Shown here in pieces: positions 7,064 through 7,560 of a stretch of DNA of 7,560 bases (positions are counted from its first letter, which is position 1; the number at the start of each line of letters is the position of its first letter). A model generated the notes under the pieces. It made no database searches, was not told where the DNA came from, and was given only the letters and a program-made list of their open reading frames with translations. Location of the stretch: the NCBI GenBank assembly GCA_023230795.1, contig JALNWR010000125.1:1-7560 (forward strand), read 5' to 3'. The DNA comes from Candidatus Cloacimonadota bacterium. Lineage in GTDB: Bacteria; Cloacimonadota; Cloacimonadia; Cloacimonadales; Cloacimonadaceae. Made by a program: the position numbers and the translations under genes.

Positions 7064-7139
7064 TTGATTTTAACTTGTGTTCGACTCGAGCTGACTCGAA
7101 GCCTCGAGTGAACTCGAGTTAAAACTGGGTTAAAATCAA
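7064..7139. repeat. Compound inverted repeat with clustered CTCGAG palindromes
   Basis: The outer arms TTGATTTTAAC (7064-7074) and GTTAAAATCAA (7129-7139) are perfect 11-bp complements around a 54-base interior. Inside, TTCGACTCGAG (7080-7090) pairs with CTCGAGTGAA (7103-7112) with one bulged base and a 12-base loop. AACTCGAGTT (7111-7120) is a 10-bp perfect palindrome. TTTTAACT (7068-7075) has a second possible partner, AGTTAAAA (7117-7124), so two mutually exclusive outer stems are possible. The core CTCGA(G/A) occurs at 7085, 7095, 7103 and 7113, with another copy just outside at 7043. There is no target-site duplication and no T-tract, so neither a mobile element nor an intrinsic terminator is supported. 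It could be a protein-binding cluster, a cruciform-forming site or a remnant of an excised element. Confidence 0.6.
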
Positions 7140-7167
7140 ATTGAAGGCACAAGCGTGGATTAGCACT

Positions 7168-7183
7168 TGGGAAAGCCCTCCCA
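7168..7183. other. Small hairpin flanking the tandem array
   Basis: TGGGA (7168-7172) and TCCCA (7179-7183) are 5-bp complements around a 6-base loop, 14 bases before the first repeat of the array. It has no T-run, so it is unlikely to be a terminator, and it could be chance. Confidence 0.2.
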
Positions 7184-7197
7184 GCTACACAAGCTCT

Positions 7198-7560
7198 TGA
7201 GTCCCGTAGGGACGATATTTCAGATAGCAATCCATATACCACACAATCACCTGAGTCCTGTAGGGACGACATTTCAGATAGCAATCCATATACCACACAA
7301 TCACCTGAGTCCTGTAGGGACAACATTTCAGATAGCAAAACGCAAACCCGACAAGCGTTTGAGTCCTGTAAAGACGATATTTCAGATAGCAATCCATATA
7401 CCACACAATCACCTGAGTCCTGTAGGGACGACATTTCAGATAGCAAAACGCAAACCCGACAAGCGTTTGAGTCCTGTAGGGACGATATTTCAGATAGCAA
7501 TCCATATACCACACAATCACCTGAGTCCTGTAGGGACGACATTTCAGATAGCAAAACGCA
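7198..7560. repeat. 54-bp-period tandem array: seven 32-bp repeats with two alternating 22-bp spacers
   Basis: Seven repeats of exactly 32 bp start at 7198, 7252, 7306, 7360, 7414, 7468 and 7522, a strict 54-bp period. Each begins TGAGTCC(C/T)GTA and ends TTTCAGATAGCA. The spacers are 22 bp and of only two kinds: A (begins ATCCATATACC) and B (begins AAACGCAAACC), in the order A, A, B, A, B, A, B, the last cut by the window edge. Repeats with GATATTT precede A, and those with GACATTT or AACATTT precede B, except repeat 2, so the real unit is a 108-bp higher-order repeat. Each repeat holds a GTCC(C/T)-GTA-GGGAC hairpin, perfect in repeat 1 and wobble-paired in five others. Repeat 4 (GTAAAGAC) is decayed. 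The few recurring spacers exclude CRISPR. No function can be assigned; similar GTCCC-GTA-GGGAC intergenic repeats occur, as I recall, in Bacteroidota-type genomes. Confidence 0.9.

Larger units (their letters stand above)
6849..7197. other. Gene-free intergenic stretch between operon promoter and tandem array
   Basis: I find no credible gene here. The only start-to-stop frame of note, ATG 6872 to 7111 on the plus strand (79 codons), has no Shine-Dalgarno sequence, an Ala/Ser/Leu-rich product without family resemblance, and it runs through the short repeats and CTCGAG palindromes. The long minus-strand frame that crosses the stretch comes from the 54-bp array. What the stretch holds is repetitive: two short direct repeats (6920-6945, 7011-7034), a compound inverted repeat (7064-7139), and a small hairpin with TGGGA (7168-7172) and TCCCA (7179-7183). 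Confidence 0.6.

Noticed and set aside
7064..7139. Miniature transposable element with 11-bp terminal inverted repeats
   Set aside because: No flanking target-site duplication and no second copy in the window, so mobility is unsupported.
6883..7554. Minus-strand coding frame of 223 codons made of 18-residue repeats
   Set aside because: The 54-bp period is a multiple of three, so any stop-free frame stays open through the whole array. A second minus-strand frame is open in the same way. It has no start signal and enters from beyond the window.
7198..7560. CRISPR array
   Set aside because: Repeats and spacers are evenly sized, but only two spacer sequences recur, spacers are 22 bp (short), the repeats vary with spacer type, and no cas genes are visible.

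Overview
The window looks like the genome of an anaerobic, fermentative or syntrophic bacterium with roughly 50% G+C. The evidence is metabolic: a soluble, many-clustered NADH/ferredoxin-type flavoenzyme operon with no membrane subunits. The style of the genes (40-residue-period TPR protein, GltD-containing NuoG-like subunit, GTCC-GTA-GGGAC hairpin repeats between genes) would fit Cloacimonadota, Bacteroidota or a relative, but no marker gene is present and the taxonomic guess is weak.

Layout. Positions 2-1180 (+) hold the C-terminal part of a large TPR-repeat protein whose start lies upstream of the window. It converges, with only 15 bp between the stop codons, on a three-gene minus-strand operon covering 6743-1196. 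The operon is transcribed in the order NuoE/HydC-like (6743-6267), NuoF/HydB-like (6270-4504), and an 1100-residue NuoG-GltD fusion (4498-1196). The first two genes overlap by four bases (ATGA). The second and third are 5 bp apart, and each start has a good Shine-Dalgarno sequence. About 820 bp upstream of the operon (6744-7560) hold no convincing gene. This stretch contains a possible promoter with a perfect 15-bp palindrome in its spacer, short direct repeats, a dense cluster of CTCGAG palindromes inside an 11-bp inverted repeat, and a 54-bp-period tandem array that runs off the right edge.

How the genes work together. The three operon products together resemble the electron-bifurcating HydABC family (Bfu family). 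The catalytic A subunit, however, has no H-cluster domain. It carries a GltD-type FAD/NADPH module inserted between a NuoG-type [2Fe-2S] domain and NuoG-type [4Fe-4S] domains. This matches the architecture I recall for the Sporomusa-type transhydrogenase StnABC (also called NfnABC), which couples NADH, NADPH and ferredoxin. The best reading is therefore a cytoplasmic NADH/NADPH/ferredoxin transhydrogenase that balances redox pools. The A subunit ends in a shortened formate-dehydrogenase-like molybdopterin fold that keeps its [4Fe-4S] site but shows no catalytic Cys/Sec.

The most unusual non-coding feature is the array at 7198-7560. It has seven 32-bp repeats separated by 22-bp spacers that come in only two sequences and mostly alternate. 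It looks superficially like CRISPR but is not.
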